A DNA stretch of 64,000 nucleotides from Allokutzneria sp. A3M-2-11 16 (GCF_024213555.1 NZ_JANAVO010000011.1:1-64000), one strand, 5' to 3'. Shown: positions 43,833 to 53,037, counted from the stretch's first letter. Translations and numbers: made by a program. The notes: generated by a model not told the origin, from the sequence alone.

Positions 43833-44462
43833 GTGCGCGTCAGGGCGGTGACGCCCGAGCGGCTGCTCGAGGAGATCGCCGGGCGGGTGCTGGACCTCCC
43901 GCGCCAGGCGTGGGTCCGGGTCGCCGTGGACGGGGCCGAGGCCGCCGCTCCCGCCGTGCTGGCCGACGCCCTGGTGGAGCCGTTGAAGCTCGGAGGGCGT
44001 GCCGTGCTGCGCGCGTCGGCGAGTGGGTTCCTGCGACCGGCGTCGCTGCGCTTCGAGCACGGGCGCACCGATCCGGACGCGTTCTACCAGGACTGGCTGG
44101 ACGTCAAGGGCATCACCAGGGAGCTGCTGGAGCCGCTCTCGCCCGGCGGCTCCGGGCGGGTGCTGCCGAGCCTGTGGGACGCCGCGACCGACCGCGCCAG
44201 CCGAGCGTCCTATGTGGACGTCCCGGAGGGCGGGGTGGTCGTGCTGGACGGGCCGCTGCTGCTCGGCCAGGGACTGCCGTTGGACCTCGTGGTGCACCTG
44301 TGGCTCTCCGAGGCGGCCCTCGCCAGGCGCACCCCGCCGGAGCGGCAGTGGACCCTGGGAGCCTTCGCCCGCTACGACAACGAGGTCGACCCGGGACTGC
44401 TGGCCGACCTCGTTGTGCGAGCGGATGATCCCCGCCATCCCGCGGTGGTGGAACGGGACTGA
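43833..44462 (+). CDS. Uridine-kinase-like protein lacking the P-loop
   Basis: A 209-residue protein that aligns in outline with actinobacterial uridine kinase-like NTPases: PERLLEEIAGRVLDLPRQAWVRVAVDG, RASASGFLRPASLRFEHGRTDPDAFYQDWLD, VPEGGVVVLDGPLLLGQGLPLDLVVHLWLSEAALARR. The Walker A position reads DGAEAAAPAVLADAL instead of the expected DGxxxxGKT, so phosphoryl transfer is unlikely. It starts 8 bp after cvnD (GTG 43833, alternative GTG 43848) and is probably expressed with the conservon. Either a decayed kinase or a pseudoenzyme partner. Confidence 0.75.
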   Translation: MRVRAVTPERLLEEIAGRVLDLPRQAWVRVAVDGAEAAAPAVLADALVEPLKLGGRAVLRASASGFLRPASLRFEHGRTDPDAFYQDWLDVKGITRELLEPLSPGGSGRVLPSLWDAATDRASRASYVDVPEGGVVVLDGPLLLGQGLPLDLVVHLWLSEAALARRTPPERQWTLGAFARYDNEVDPGLLADLVVRADDPRHPAVVERD

Positions 44463-44471
44463 GAGAACCCC

Positions 44472-47400
44472 TCAGCTCACCCGGTACGCGCGGATCAGCG
44501 TCTCCGTCACCGAGGCTCCGTCAGCGCCGAGCGCCGTGGTGCGCAGCGACACGAAACCCTTGGCGGGGTTGACCACCTTGACCTCGCCGGACGGCAGTAC
44601 CGGTACCGGCGCCCAGGTCTTGCCGTCGTCCGTGGAGATCTGCACGGTGATCGCCTTGCCACCGCTGACGCGGAAGGTGAACTCGCCCGGCTTCGCGCGC
44701 TCCGGGTCGAGGTCGTAGCGCACGTCCGGTAGCGCCACCGGGACGGACCTGCCCGTGTGCCCGCTGTGGAACTTCCACACGGCACTGGACCCGGTGCCCA
44801 CCTCGACGCCGGGCATGGTGCGAGTGGCGTCGACGCGCAGCTCGAACGGCAGGCGCTGCGCGGGCACGTCGACGGTGGCGATACCGGGGACGTCGCTGCC
44901 GCCGATCTTCTTGCCCCCCACGGTGAGCGTGGTGGTGCCCTTGTCGTGCGGCGGGCTGAAGGCGCCGATCGGGCTCTGCGCCCCGGACTGCGTGAACATC
45001 GGCAGCTCGACGCGCAGCTTGTTCCCGTCGCGCGTCACCCCGTCACGGCTCAGCTCGGGGTTGAACGGCGCCTTGAACATGTCCAGGCCGTACGACCGAC
45101 CCTTCGTGAAGACCGTCGGGGCCGTCTCCTGGATGCCGTAGGGCTGGCCGTCCGCGTCCACGCCGAGCGCGCTAACCGTCAGCCACGGCAGGTCCGGCGT
45201 GAAGAACATGTCCAGCTCCGCCGGGGCCCGCAACGGGATCTTCGAGGCGAACCACACGCCGGCGACGTTGACCACGCCCTCGGCGGCAGTGCGCACCTGG
45301 CCGGTGCCGGGGTAGTGCACCTTGGTCCTGACCTTGGCGAGGTCGCGCGCGGAGTGGTGCCACGCGACGCCGTTCGGCAGCGCACCCGCGACGCGGTCGT
45401 GCAGCACGTAGGCGGCGGGCGGGTTGGCGATGCCGCGCACGCGCACGGTCACCGGCCCGGCCTGCATGGCCTCGCGCAGGAGCGTGGTCTTGTTCTCCGG
45501 CACGGAGAGCGTCGGCCCGGTCCACGCCGGGTCGTACGTGGCGAAAGCGTTCTCCCCCAGCACACCCGCCGCACCCGCCGCGTACATGGCGGAGACGCGC
45601 TTGGCGATCTCGACGGTGGGCAGGCGGCCCGGTGCGAACAGCGCCAGCGCCCCGCGCACGTCGACCTTGGCCAGCTCCTCCGGCGTGCCCTTGCCGACGT
45701 CGACGACCTTCGCCGACAGGTCACCGCGGAAGCCCAGCGGGTTGATGTCCGCGGGCTCCATCTCCACGTCGCCGAACACCGCGGAGAGCACCCGGCGGTT
45801 CCAGGAAGTGTTGCTGTACAAGGAAAGTCCGGCCATTGGCTTGCTGGGGACGACGAACTCCTTGCCCGGCTTGGACAGCATCGTGATCCCGGTGAGCCCC
45901 TTGCCCGGCAGCTGCGAGAGCACGCCGACCTCGTGGCCCAGCTGGAGCGGGGTCTGCACGGCCTCGGGATCGTCCACGCGCACGTCGACGGGCTTGGCGT
46001 CGCGGCCGTCGAGCACCACCTCGGCGTCCCGGGTGACCGTGATCTCCTGGGCGAACTTCACCCGGTCGGTGAAGACGCCGTAGGGGTAGCCCGGCGGGAA
46101 CTCCACGTCGATCACCTGGCCGAGCACGCGGTAGCGGCCCTCGGCCACCCCCTCGCTGGCCGAGCGCAGGAAGCGGGTCTTGCCAGTGTCGAGGTCCTGC
46201 AACAGGAGCGAGACGCTCGGGTCCGGGGTTCCCTTGTGGCTGAAGGCTTTCACGGTGAGGATGTGCGTCTTCCGGCCCACCTCGGCCACCACCGAGGTGC
46301 GCAGCGAAACGCCCGGAGCCGTTGCGGTCAAACGAACTCCGGCCAGTCCGGCGCCCTTGCGGAAGTCGGCGGTCACGGTCACCTCGGCCGAGCCCTTCGC
46401 GGGAACGACGAGTTCTTTACTGTCCACTGTGAACAGTCCGCCCTGCGCGGGCAGGTCCAGCTTGAGCGTGACCGGCTTGTCGGAATCGTTGGTGTAGCGG
46501 ACTTTCTTGTGCACCGGTTCGGCTCCGCCGCCCATGGACAGCGACGCGGGCTCGACGCGGACCTGCTGCTGGAAGCTCCGCGCGAGGTCCAGCCTGCCGA
46601 CGCCCTGCCCGAACACGCTCGCCCCGTTCAGCGGGGTCGCCGCGCCCATGATCGCGGCCTTGAGCTGCTCGCCCTTCCAGTCCGGGTGCCGCTGCGCGAG
46701 CACCGCGACCGCGCCAGCGACGTGCGGCGTGGCCATGGACGTGCCCGACAGCCGCGCGTAGGACTCGCTCACCGCGTACTGCGGCAGCGTCCCCGCGGCC
46801 CGCGCCGCCACGATGTCCACGCCCGGGGCCGCGATGTCCGGCTTCGCGGCGTGATCACCCGTGCGCGGGCCCCGGCTGGAGAACGGGGCGAGCACATCGG
46901 ACTTGCTGCTCGCGGCGACCGTGAGCGCGGCGTCGGCGGAGCCGGGGGACTCGACGGCCTCGTCCCGGCCGGAGTTGCCGGAGGCGATCACGAACAGCGT
47001 TCCGGACTTCGCCGACAGCGTGTTCACCGCCTGGGACAACGGGTCCGTGCCGTCGGTGGGCGGACCCCCGAGGCTCATGTTGACCACGCGGGCGCCCTGG
47101 TCAGCGACCCACTGCATGCCTTCGAGGATCGCGTCCTCCGGGCAGCCCGTGTTCCCGCACACCTTGCCGACGAGGAGCTTGGCCTCGTGCGCGATCCCCC
47201 GGAACCGCGGCCCCGAACCGGCGATGGTCGACGCGACGTGCGTGCCGTGGCCGTTGGTGTCGTCGACCGGCTCCTGGGCCAGGAAGCTCTTCGAGGCGGT
47301 CACCCGCCCGGCCAGGTCCGGGTGCTTCCGGTCGTACCCGGTGTCGAGCACGGCGACCGGGACCCCGGCCCCGGTGCCCCCGGCGCGCCACACCTCGGGC

Positions 47401-47969
47401 GCGCCGATCACTCCGGCGCTCTGGTCCAGGCTCGGCTGGAGCCTGCGGTTGAGCCACACCTTCGCCTGCGGCGCCCGCAGCGACGGCCCGTTCAGCGAGG
47501 CCCAGAACTCCCCCGCTCGCGCCCTCGGCTGCGCCACGGCGGTGATCCCGAGCCCCGGCAGGTCCCTCGTCACCGTCCCCGCGTTAGGGACCGCGCGCGC
47601 CCGCTGCGGCTGCCGGGTCATCAGCACCGGCAGCACCGGCGAGGACTCGTCGTCGAAGCCCTGGCTGATCAGCTCGGTGACGTTGAACAGGGTGTCGTCG
47701 AGCCGGTTCTCCCGCACCAGCGGCAACGCGTCGGCGGGGTACACGTGCCGCTTCCCGTCGAGGATGAGGCTGTGGAAGGCCATGTCGTCGCGGTCCGGCC
47801 CCGGCCGCACACCGACCACGTCGGCACCGCGCACCACGACCCTGTCCCCCGTGAGCAGCGTGACCGTCCGCTCCTTCGGCGCCGCCTCTTGGGCGACCGC
47901 GCTCGGCGCCACCACCAACGACGCCGTCAAGGCGACCAATACCGTCAAGGGCACCCAACGAGCCCGCAT
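44472..47969 (-). CDS. Large secreted S8 serine protease (multidomain subtilase)
   Basis: A 1165-residue exported subtilase. Signal peptide 1-27; propeptide-like region about 33-175; S8 domain about 190-480 with Asp209 (LDTG), His241 (GHGTH), Ser411 (GTSMATP) and oxyanion Asn332 (SGNSG). After it come beta-sandwich domains, including a Fn3-like stretch (about 480-570) and a PA-like inserted region near 740-870 (ALALFAPGRLPT, YAAGAAGVLGENAF). It ends with a beta-rich domain rather than a sortase or membrane anchor. ATG 47969 follows GGGGAG; the earlier in-frame GTG at 48020 would precede the signal peptide by 17 residues. The stop is 9 bp from the convergent conservon gene end. Confidence 0.93.
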   Translation of the reverse strand: MRARWVPLTVLVALTASLVVAPSAVAQEAAPKERTVTLLTGDRVVVRGADVVGVRPGPDRDDMAFHSLILDGKRHVYPADALPLVRENRLDDTLFNVTELISQGFDDESSPVLPVLMTRQPQRARAVPNAGTVTRDLPGLGITAVAQPRARAGEFWASLNGPSLRAPQAKVWLNRRLQPSLDQSAGVIGAPEVWRAGGTGAGVPVAVLDTGYDRKHPDLAGRVTASKSFLAQEPVDDTNGHGTHVASTIAGSGPRFRGIAHEAKLLVGKVCGNTGCPEDAILEGMQWVADQGARVVNMSLGGPPTDGTDPLSQAVNTLSAKSGTLFVIASGNSGRDEAVESPGSADAALTVAASSKSDVLAPFSSRGPRTGDHAAKPDIAAPGVDIVAARAAGTLPQYAVSESYARLSGTSMATPHVAGAVAVLAQRHPDWKGEQLKAAIMGAATPLNGASVFGQGVGRLDLARSFQQQVRVEPASLSMGGGAEPVHKKVRYTNDSDKPVTLKLDLPAQGGLFTVDSKELVVPAKGSAEVTVTADFRKGAGLAGVRLTATAPGVSLRTSVVAEVGRKTHILTVKAFSHKGTPDPSVSLLLQDLDTGKTRFLRSASEGVAEGRYRVLGQVIDVEFPPGYPYGVFTDRVKFAQEITVTRDAEVVLDGRDAKPVDVRVDDPEAVQTPLQLGHEVGVLSQLPGKGLTGITMLSKPGKEFVVPSKPMAGLSLYSNTSWNRRVLSAVFGDVEMEPADINPLGFRGDLSAKVVDVGKGTPEELAKVDVRGALALFAPGRLPTVEIAKRVSAMYAAGAAGVLGENAFATYDPAWTGPTLSVPENKTTLLREAMQAGPVTVRVRGIANPPAAYVLHDRVAGALPNGVAWHHSARDLAKVRTKVHYPGTGQVRTAAEGVVNVAGVWFASKIPLRAPAELDMFFTPDLPWLTVSALGVDADGQPYGIQETAPTVFTKGRSYGLDMFKAPFNPELSRDGVTRDGNKLRVELPMFTQSGAQSPIGAFSPPHDKGTTTLTVGGKKIGGSDVPGIATVDVPAQRLPFELRVDATRTMPGVEVGTGSSAVWKFHSGHTGRSVPVALPDVRYDLDPERAKPGEFTFRVSGGKAITVQISTDDGKTWAPVPVLPSGEVKVVNPAKGFVSLRTTALGADGASVTETLIRAYRVS

Positions 47970-48080
47970 GCACGCTCCCCTCGTCCACGGGGAGCCCAGC
48001 GCCCCCGTTCCGAAGAACACCTACGCGCACAAGCCGCGCTTCCGTTGGCTCAGCTCAACAACTTCGATCCGCGTCGAACT

Positions 48081-48143
48081 CCCGTTTCGTACTCTTGCCG
48101 GGATTTGGGAGCGCTCCCTTTCCCGCTATGAGTACGAAACGGG
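48081..48143. repeat. 63-bp palindromic intergenic element, copy 2
   Basis: Same outer arms as copy 1 (CCCGTTTCGTACTC / GAGTACGAAACGGG), inverted relative to it. The centre contains a perfect GGGAGCGCTCCC palindrome at 48108-48119. It lies between the stop of the Ser/Thr kinase gene and the start of the large subtilase, both on the minus strand. Confidence 0.85.
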
Positions 48144-48159
48144 CGAAACCCGCGCTGGG

Positions 48160-50301
48160 TCAGAACTTGCGGGTGGGGGTGGGGCCGCGGCGGCCGGGGC
48201 CGGGGTGGGGTGGGCGGTGGTGTTCGTCCACCCGCTTGGTCTCGTCGCCCAGGGGGTTGCTGCTGTGGGGACTGCCGCCAAGGGGGTTGCTGCCGGGGGT
48301 TTTCTGGGTGGGGGCGGCCTGGGGCGGGGTGGGGTGCGGCTTGGGCGGGGCCACGCGGGTCTTGGCCAGCTGCGACTTGTGGATCATCGTCGTGACCGGG
48401 CCGTCCTGCTTGAAACCACCGCGGCTGAGCCAGGTGCCGACCTCGCGCTCGATGGTGCCGAGGGTGGGCCTGCGGGACGGGTCGGGCTGCAGCGCGGCCG
48501 CGAGCATGGCGCGGTGCGCGCTCTTCTCCGGCAGGTGCAGCTCCCCGCCGCCGCGCGCCGCGGCCAGCAGCGCCGACGCCGGGTCGCCCTGGTCACCGCG
48601 CGGGGGCTGGCCGCTGAGCGCGTAGTTGATCGTGGCGGCCAGCTGCCAGGCGTCCGAGGCGGGGCTGGCGCTCTTGCCCGCGGCCACCTCGGGGGCGATG
48701 AAGTCGGGGGTGCCGAGCATGAAGCCCGCCGCGGTCAGCGTGGAGTCGCCGCGCTTGCGGGCGATGCCGAAGTCGATCAGGTGCGCGATCGCGGCGTCGT
48801 CGACGATCACGTTGGAGGGCTTCATGTCCCGGTGCAGCACGCCCTTGCTGTGCGCGGAGCTGAGCGCGCCCGCCATGGTGACCCAGAGCCGGGCCGCCAT
48901 CACGTCGTCGAGCAGCCCGTCGTCGGAGACCACCTCGCTGAGCGAGCGGCCCTCGATGTACTCCATCACGATGGCCAGCCCCTCCCCCTCGTTGACCAGG
49001 TCGTAGACCCGGACGCAGTTGGGGTGCCGGATCGAGGCGAGCGCGCGGGCCTCGCGCAGCATCCGCTCCTCGGCCTCGGCGTCGGGGGCGTGCGCCAGCT
49101 TGATCGCCACGGTGCGGCCCAGGTTGGTGTCCATGGCCAGCCACACCTTGCCGAAGCCGCCCTCGCCGAGCTGGCGGATCCGCCGGAACCGCCCGCTCGC
49201 CTGGGGCATCTCGGCCTTGCCGGAGCCCGCGACGCCCGCGGCGGCGGCCATCGCGGCGGCCCCGGCGGCCATGCCCATCGAGGACGGGGCCGGGTTCGGC
49301 GGCGGGCCGCCGAGGGCGAAGGGCAGCGGGCCGGGGGTGTTGGCCAGTCCGGGCCTGCCCTGCGGCGGGCCGGACGGCTGGACCGGCGGGGGCTGGGGGG
49401 CCTGGTACGGCGGCGGCTGCATGTCCACCCTGGTGGGCGGGTGCTGCTGGTTGCGCTGGGGCTGCTCGACCCTGGTGGGCGCGGGGGCCTGTTGCGGCTG
49501 CGGTCGTGCTTGCGGGATGGCCCGGCGATCCACCTGGTCGGCTCCGTGTTCTGCCATGGCTGGCTTCGCCTCGCGAAGCTGCGGGGCACGATCTTCCCGT
49601 GCCGCCTCCCGACGGGCGCGGGCGGCGTCGGAGGCGCGGTCGATGGCCCGCTGACCAGGGCTGCCGATCAGCCAGATGAGGATCGGCCCGATGATCGCGG
49701 CCAGCAGGAACCCTGCCCAGAGGAAGCCCATCGCACCCGCTTTCTCGTTCAGCGTGAGGAAGAACAGCGCGGCGAAGGAGCCGGTGAACAACCACACGGG
49801 GAACCGGGCACCCTTGCGGAAGGCGAGCATGCCCTGGAAGAACACCGAGATCAGGATCAGCACCGGCACGCCGACCAGCGCGGGCCAGGCGACCCAGCTG
49901 TGCCAGCTGGCGTTGGCGAGCACGGTGCCGACCGCGCGGTTGGTCAGCAGATCCCCCTGGGTGACCGCGCCGAAGCAGACACCGGAGAACAGGGTCTTCG
50001 AGCCGGCGAGGCTGTCGTAGCCCGCGCGCATCGAGACGAGCACGTTCGAGGTGCCCGCCATGGCCAGCTGCGGCAGGACCCAGGTGCTCACGACCGCGAT
50101 CAGCCCGAACGGGACCAGCGTCGCGACCGAGGTCCGGTTGCCGACGACCTTGCGGGTCAGTGCGATGGTGGCGGCGCCCGCCGTGGGCATGAGCCCGAAC
50201 AGCGCTCCGGCGGCCACCAGCGTCCACGCCCAGTCACCCGGGCAGACGTCGAACCCGAACAAGCGGTGCAGGCCTTCCAGCACCGATTTGAGCGGTTCCA
50301 C
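48160..50301 (-). CDS. Membrane serine/threonine protein kinase with N-terminal TM domain
   Basis: A 713-residue kinase of unusual layout. About five hydrophobic helices lie in residues 24-215, followed by a Pro/Gln-rich linker (about 250-360). The Hanks-type kinase domain occupies about 370-625: G-loop GEGGFGKV (379-386), Lys401, HRD at 490-492, DFG at 510-512, APE segment at 536-538. The tail (about 640-713) is basic and Pro-rich. PknB-type kinases usually have the kinase first and one membrane segment after it, so the order is reversed here. GTG 50301 follows GGAGGG. Targets and signal are unknown. Confidence 0.93.
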   Translation of the reverse strand: MEPLKSVLEGLHRLFGFDVCPGDWAWTLVAAGALFGLMPTAGAATIALTRKVVGNRTSVATLVPFGLIAVVSTWVLPQLAMAGTSNVLVSMRAGYDSLAGSKTLFSGVCFGAVTQGDLLTNRAVGTVLANASWHSWVAWPALVGVPVLILISVFFQGMLAFRKGARFPVWLFTGSFAALFFLTLNEKAGAMGFLWAGFLLAAIIGPILIWLIGSPGQRAIDRASDAARARREAAREDRAPQLREAKPAMAEHGADQVDRRAIPQARPQPQQAPAPTRVEQPQRNQQHPPTRVDMQPPPYQAPQPPPVQPSGPPQGRPGLANTPGPLPFALGGPPPNPAPSSMGMAAGAAAMAAAAGVAGSGKAEMPQASGRFRRIRQLGEGGFGKVWLAMDTNLGRTVAIKLAHAPDAEAEERMLREARALASIRHPNCVRVYDLVNEGEGLAIVMEYIEGRSLSEVVSDDGLLDDVMAARLWVTMAGALSSAHSKGVLHRDMKPSNVIVDDAAIAHLIDFGIARKRGDSTLTAAGFMLGTPDFIAPEVAAGKSASPASDAWQLAATINYALSGQPPRGDQGDPASALLAAARGGGELHLPEKSAHRAMLAAALQPDPSRRPTLGTIEREVGTWLSRGGFKQDGPVTTMIHKSQLAKTRVAPPKPHPTPPQAAPTQKTPGSNPLGGSPHSSNPLGDETKRVDEHHRPPHPGPGRRGPTPTRKF

Positions 50302-50456
50302 TGATCCCTCCTCGAACGTGACTGGACGCGGGTCCCCGCCCGCGCGGCCACGCTCCGCGACGACTCCACCCTATTCGTTTCCCTGACATTCATGTCGCGC
50401 CGTCGTGAGAACAGCGGGCCAGAAGTCACGAAGAGCACAAGATCGTCGGTGAAGTC

Positions 50457-51479
50457 CTAACCGAAGGGGCCGCGTGGGCCCGGCACGCGCGCGCCCGCGT
50501 CGAGCTGGTCCCACCACCACGAGACGGTTGACACGGCGAGAGGTTGCAGTTTCCCGGCGGAAGAGTCCGGGATCGAGGGGCCGCCCGGCGCCGGGCCGAA
50601 CCGCCACTCGGTCGTCCCGGCCACCGCGCGGCCCACCCCGGCCAGGTACCGGCGCATCGCCGGACCGGACAGCGGCAGCAGCTGCGCGCGCAGGCGCAGG
50701 AACAGCGCGAGCGCCCGGTCACGCACGTCCACGGCGGCGTCGAACGCCTCGGCCGCCGACAGCCCCGGATCGTCGGCCCGCAGAGCGGAGACCAGGTTGA
50801 GCGCGGGCGCCTGCCCCCGGTGGCAGGCGTGCAGGTCGAGATCGGCGAGGGCCACCGTCCACGCCGCCTCGATCGCGGCACGGGCGACCGGGCCGTTGAG
50901 CTCCCACTCCGGAACCTCGGGCCCGAGCGCCAGCTCGACCTTCACGCTCATCGCCGCCGCGCCACCGCACTGCGGCCGCAGCACCGTCCAGTCGGCCAGG
51001 CCCGGCCGCCAGCCGCGCTCGGCCCCGGCCCGCTCCGCCGCCAGGCCCAGCCACCACGAGCGCACGGCGTCGGTGAACCGCCGCAGTTGCAAGGGGGACG
51101 CCATGCGGCGACCGCGGCGCAGCAGGTCGCACAGCGCGACCGCGAACGGATCACCGCCGGACACCGGCGCCTCGGGCGCGTCGAGCACGTGACCGAATCG
51201 GACCACTCGGTCGAGGATTTCCGCCGATCCGCCGGGCGCCGCGAGCAGGTCCGCGCGCAGCAGCGCGGCCCAGCAGGTGTAGCGCGCGACCAGCTCGGCC
51301 CGCTCGGGCAGCGCGTCCGGGAGCGTGCGCGCGGTGAAGTCCACCAGGCCGGGGTCCGCTCCGGTCAGCCCGTGGGTGTCGAGCCAGCTCAGCGTGGTCT
51401 CGGTGAGCTCGGCGGCTCTCGGGTGGACGGCGGGGGCGATGGGGCGGTAGAGGCGCGAGAGCGCGGGCGACGTGGTCAT
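50457..51479 (-). CDS. Class I terpene-cyclase-like protein without metal-binding motifs
   Basis: A 340-residue helical protein resembling bacterial terpene synthases in its scaffold. RLYRPIAPAVHPRAAELTET is a typical N-terminus; RRFTDAVRSWWLGLAAERAG, WRPGLADWTVLRPQCGGAAA and ALNLVSALRADDPGLSAAEAF correspond to conserved cyclase segments. The first Asp-rich motif is absent (WAALLRADLLAA at that place) and the NSE triad position reads LDLHACHRGQ, lacking the Asn, Ser/Thr and Glu ligands. It is unlikely to ionise a prenyl diphosphate with Mg2+. ATG 51479 follows GAGGAG. Divergent from the sugar importer. Confidence 0.7.
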   Translation of the reverse strand: MTTSPALSRLYRPIAPAVHPRAAELTETTLSWLDTHGLTGADPGLVDFTARTLPDALPERAELVARYTCWAALLRADLLAAPGGSAEILDRVVRFGHVLDAPEAPVSGGDPFAVALCDLLRRGRRMASPLQLRRFTDAVRSWWLGLAAERAGAERGWRPGLADWTVLRPQCGGAAAMSVKVELALGPEVPEWELNGPVARAAIEAAWTVALADLDLHACHRGQAPALNLVSALRADDPGLSAAEAFDAAVDVRDRALALFLRLRAQLLPLSGPAMRRYLAGVGRAVAGTTEWRFGPAPGGPSIPDSSAGKLQPLAVSTVSWWWDQLDAGARVPGPRGPFG

Positions 51480-51749
51480 GCGGGACTTCTCCTCACCTGC
51501 CGGTCTCCCATCAAACTGCGCTCGGCCGCCCGGTCAATCCCAGGGCTGCCGGTTCACCCGAAGCGACGCAGTCTGATCAACGACTGTCCACTTTTGTCCA
51601 AAAATGAACGGCCGTTGCCATCAATCTCATTACTTCTGTCCGCTTCGGGGGCATGTTCGACGGTCCAGACTGGTATTGAGAGCTAGACCACAACACCGCA
51701 CGCTGCCGAAAGATCTCCGACTACGCCGTTGTACGAAGGAGCCGATCGC

Positions 51750-52850
51750 ATGAACGCCGATCGTTCGACCCCCGTATCCGGCCGCGCCCGCGGCCTCCGG
51801 ATGGGCACCGCGCTGGCGGCTGCGACCCTGCTCACCCTGACCGGCTGCGCCAATCCCGAGGGCGGTGGCGCCGATCCCGGCGCGGGCTCCGGCGGCCAGC
51901 AGGTGACCAGGACGCAGGACGCGGGCGGGCCCGGCTGCGCGCTCGGGCAGTACGGCGTGGACAAGGTGGACCTGACCAAGGCCGTCGTCGGCTTCTCCCA
52001 GTCGGAGAAGGAGGCCAACCCGTTCCGGATCGCCGAGACCGCCTCGATCACCGCGGAGGCGAAGAAGGTCGGGGCGCGGCTGATCACCACCAACGCCAAC
52101 TCCGACCTGGGCAAGCAGATCTCCGACATCCAGAGCATGCTCGCCCAGGGCGCGCAGCTGCTGATCGTCGCGCCGCTGAACTCCGAGGGACTGGAGCCCG
52201 CGCTGCGCGCCGCGCGGGAGAAGAAGGTCCCGGTGATCACCGTGGACCGCAAGCTGTCCTCCGCGGCCCCGTGCAAGGACTACCTGACCTTCATCGGCTC
52301 GGACTTCGTCGACCAGGGCAGGCGCGCCGGCGAGGCGATGTCGAAGGTCACCGGCGGCAACGGCAAGGTGGCGATCCTGCTGGGCTCCTCCGGCAACAAC
52401 GTGACCACCGACCGCACCAGCGGTTTCAAGGACTACCTCAAGGCCAGCGCCCCCGGGCTGCAGATCGTCGCCGAGCAGACCGGTGACTTCGCCAGGGAGA
52501 AGGGCCAGCAGGTCACCGAGCAGCTGTTGCAGGCCAACCCCGGGATCACCGCGATCTACGCGCAGAACGACGAGATGGCGCTCGGCGCGGTCACCGCGGT
52601 CCGCTCGGCGGGCAAGAAGCCGGGGACGGACATCAAGATCGTCTCCGTGGACGGCACCCGCAACGCGGTGGAGGGCATCATCGCGGGCGACCTCAACGCG
52701 GTGATCGAGTCCAACCCGCGGTTCGGCCCGCTGGCCTTCCAGACCGCGCAGAAGTTCTACGCGGGCGAGACCATCGCGCCGACCGTGATCATCCAGGACA
52801 AGTCCTACGACAGCGCCAACGCCAAGGCCGAGGTCGCGAACGCCTACTAG
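51750..52850 (+). CDS. Sugar ABC transporter substrate-binding lipoprotein (YtfQ-like)
   Basis: A 366-residue periplasmic-binding protein anchored at lipobox LTGC (Cys33). The mature domain (about 75-360) reads AVVGFSQSEKEANPFRIAETASI and LIVAPLNSEGLEPALRAAREKKVPVITVDR, closest in outline to YtfQ, the galactofuranose-binding protein of E. coli. ATG 51750 has GAAGGAG 9 nt upstream; the longer frame starting at 51729 would read through that site. It is separated from the transporter genes by repeat element D. The exact sugar is not determined. Confidence 0.92.
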   Translation: MNADRSTPVSGRARGLRMGTALAAATLLTLTGCANPEGGGADPGAGSGGQQVTRTQDAGGPGCALGQYGVDKVDLTKAVVGFSQSEKEANPFRIAETASITAEAKKVGARLITTNANSDLGKQISDIQSMLAQGAQLLIVAPLNSEGLEPALRAAREKKVPVITVDRKLSSAAPCKDYLTFIGSDFVDQGRRAGEAMSKVTGGNGKVAILLGSSGNNVTTDRTSGFKDYLKASAPGLQIVAEQTGDFAREKGQQVTEQLLQANPGITAIYAQNDEMALGAVTAVRSAGKKPGTDIKIVSVDGTRNAVEGIIAGDLNAVIESNPRFGPLAFQTAQKFYAGETIAPTVIIQDKSYDSANAKAEVANAY

Positions 52851-52879
52851 CCGAACCGGCCCATCGCCGGGGTATGGCC

Positions 52880-52998
52880 GTCTTCAAGTCCCCCGCACCC
52901 CCGTCCGCACCGTCTTCAACCGCCACATACCCCGGCGACGCGTCCGGGTTGGTAGCGGTTAAAGACCTTCGGGGCAGGGGTCCGGGGTACTTGAAGAC
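52880..52998. repeat. G-rich TTGAAGAC element, copy D (full palindromic form), inside the sugar operon
   Basis: Left end GTCTTCAAGTCCCCC, right end GGGGTACTTGAAGAC, with an inner GTCTTCAACCGC facing AGCGGTTAAAGACC. Related to copy B. It occupies most of the 187-bp gap between the binding-protein and ATPase genes and can fold into a long hairpin. Confidence 0.8.
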
Positions 52999-53037
52999 AC
53001 ACGAACCCGAGAGTGGTCACGACAGTGAGGGGTCACC

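Noticed and set aside
43833-44462. Calling this a functional uridine kinase
   Set aside because: The P-loop lysine and glycines are missing, so only the family resemblance is reported.
48108-48119. GGGAGCGCTCCC as a definite CebR operator
   Set aside because: It is the centre of a larger palindrome that recurs at 30483 with a changed centre, so a regulator site cannot be claimed; kept only as a hypothesis.
44757-48131. 1124-residue open frame opposite the large subtilase
   Set aside because: Antisense shadow with no recognisable domain; the minus frame holds an intact catalytic triad.
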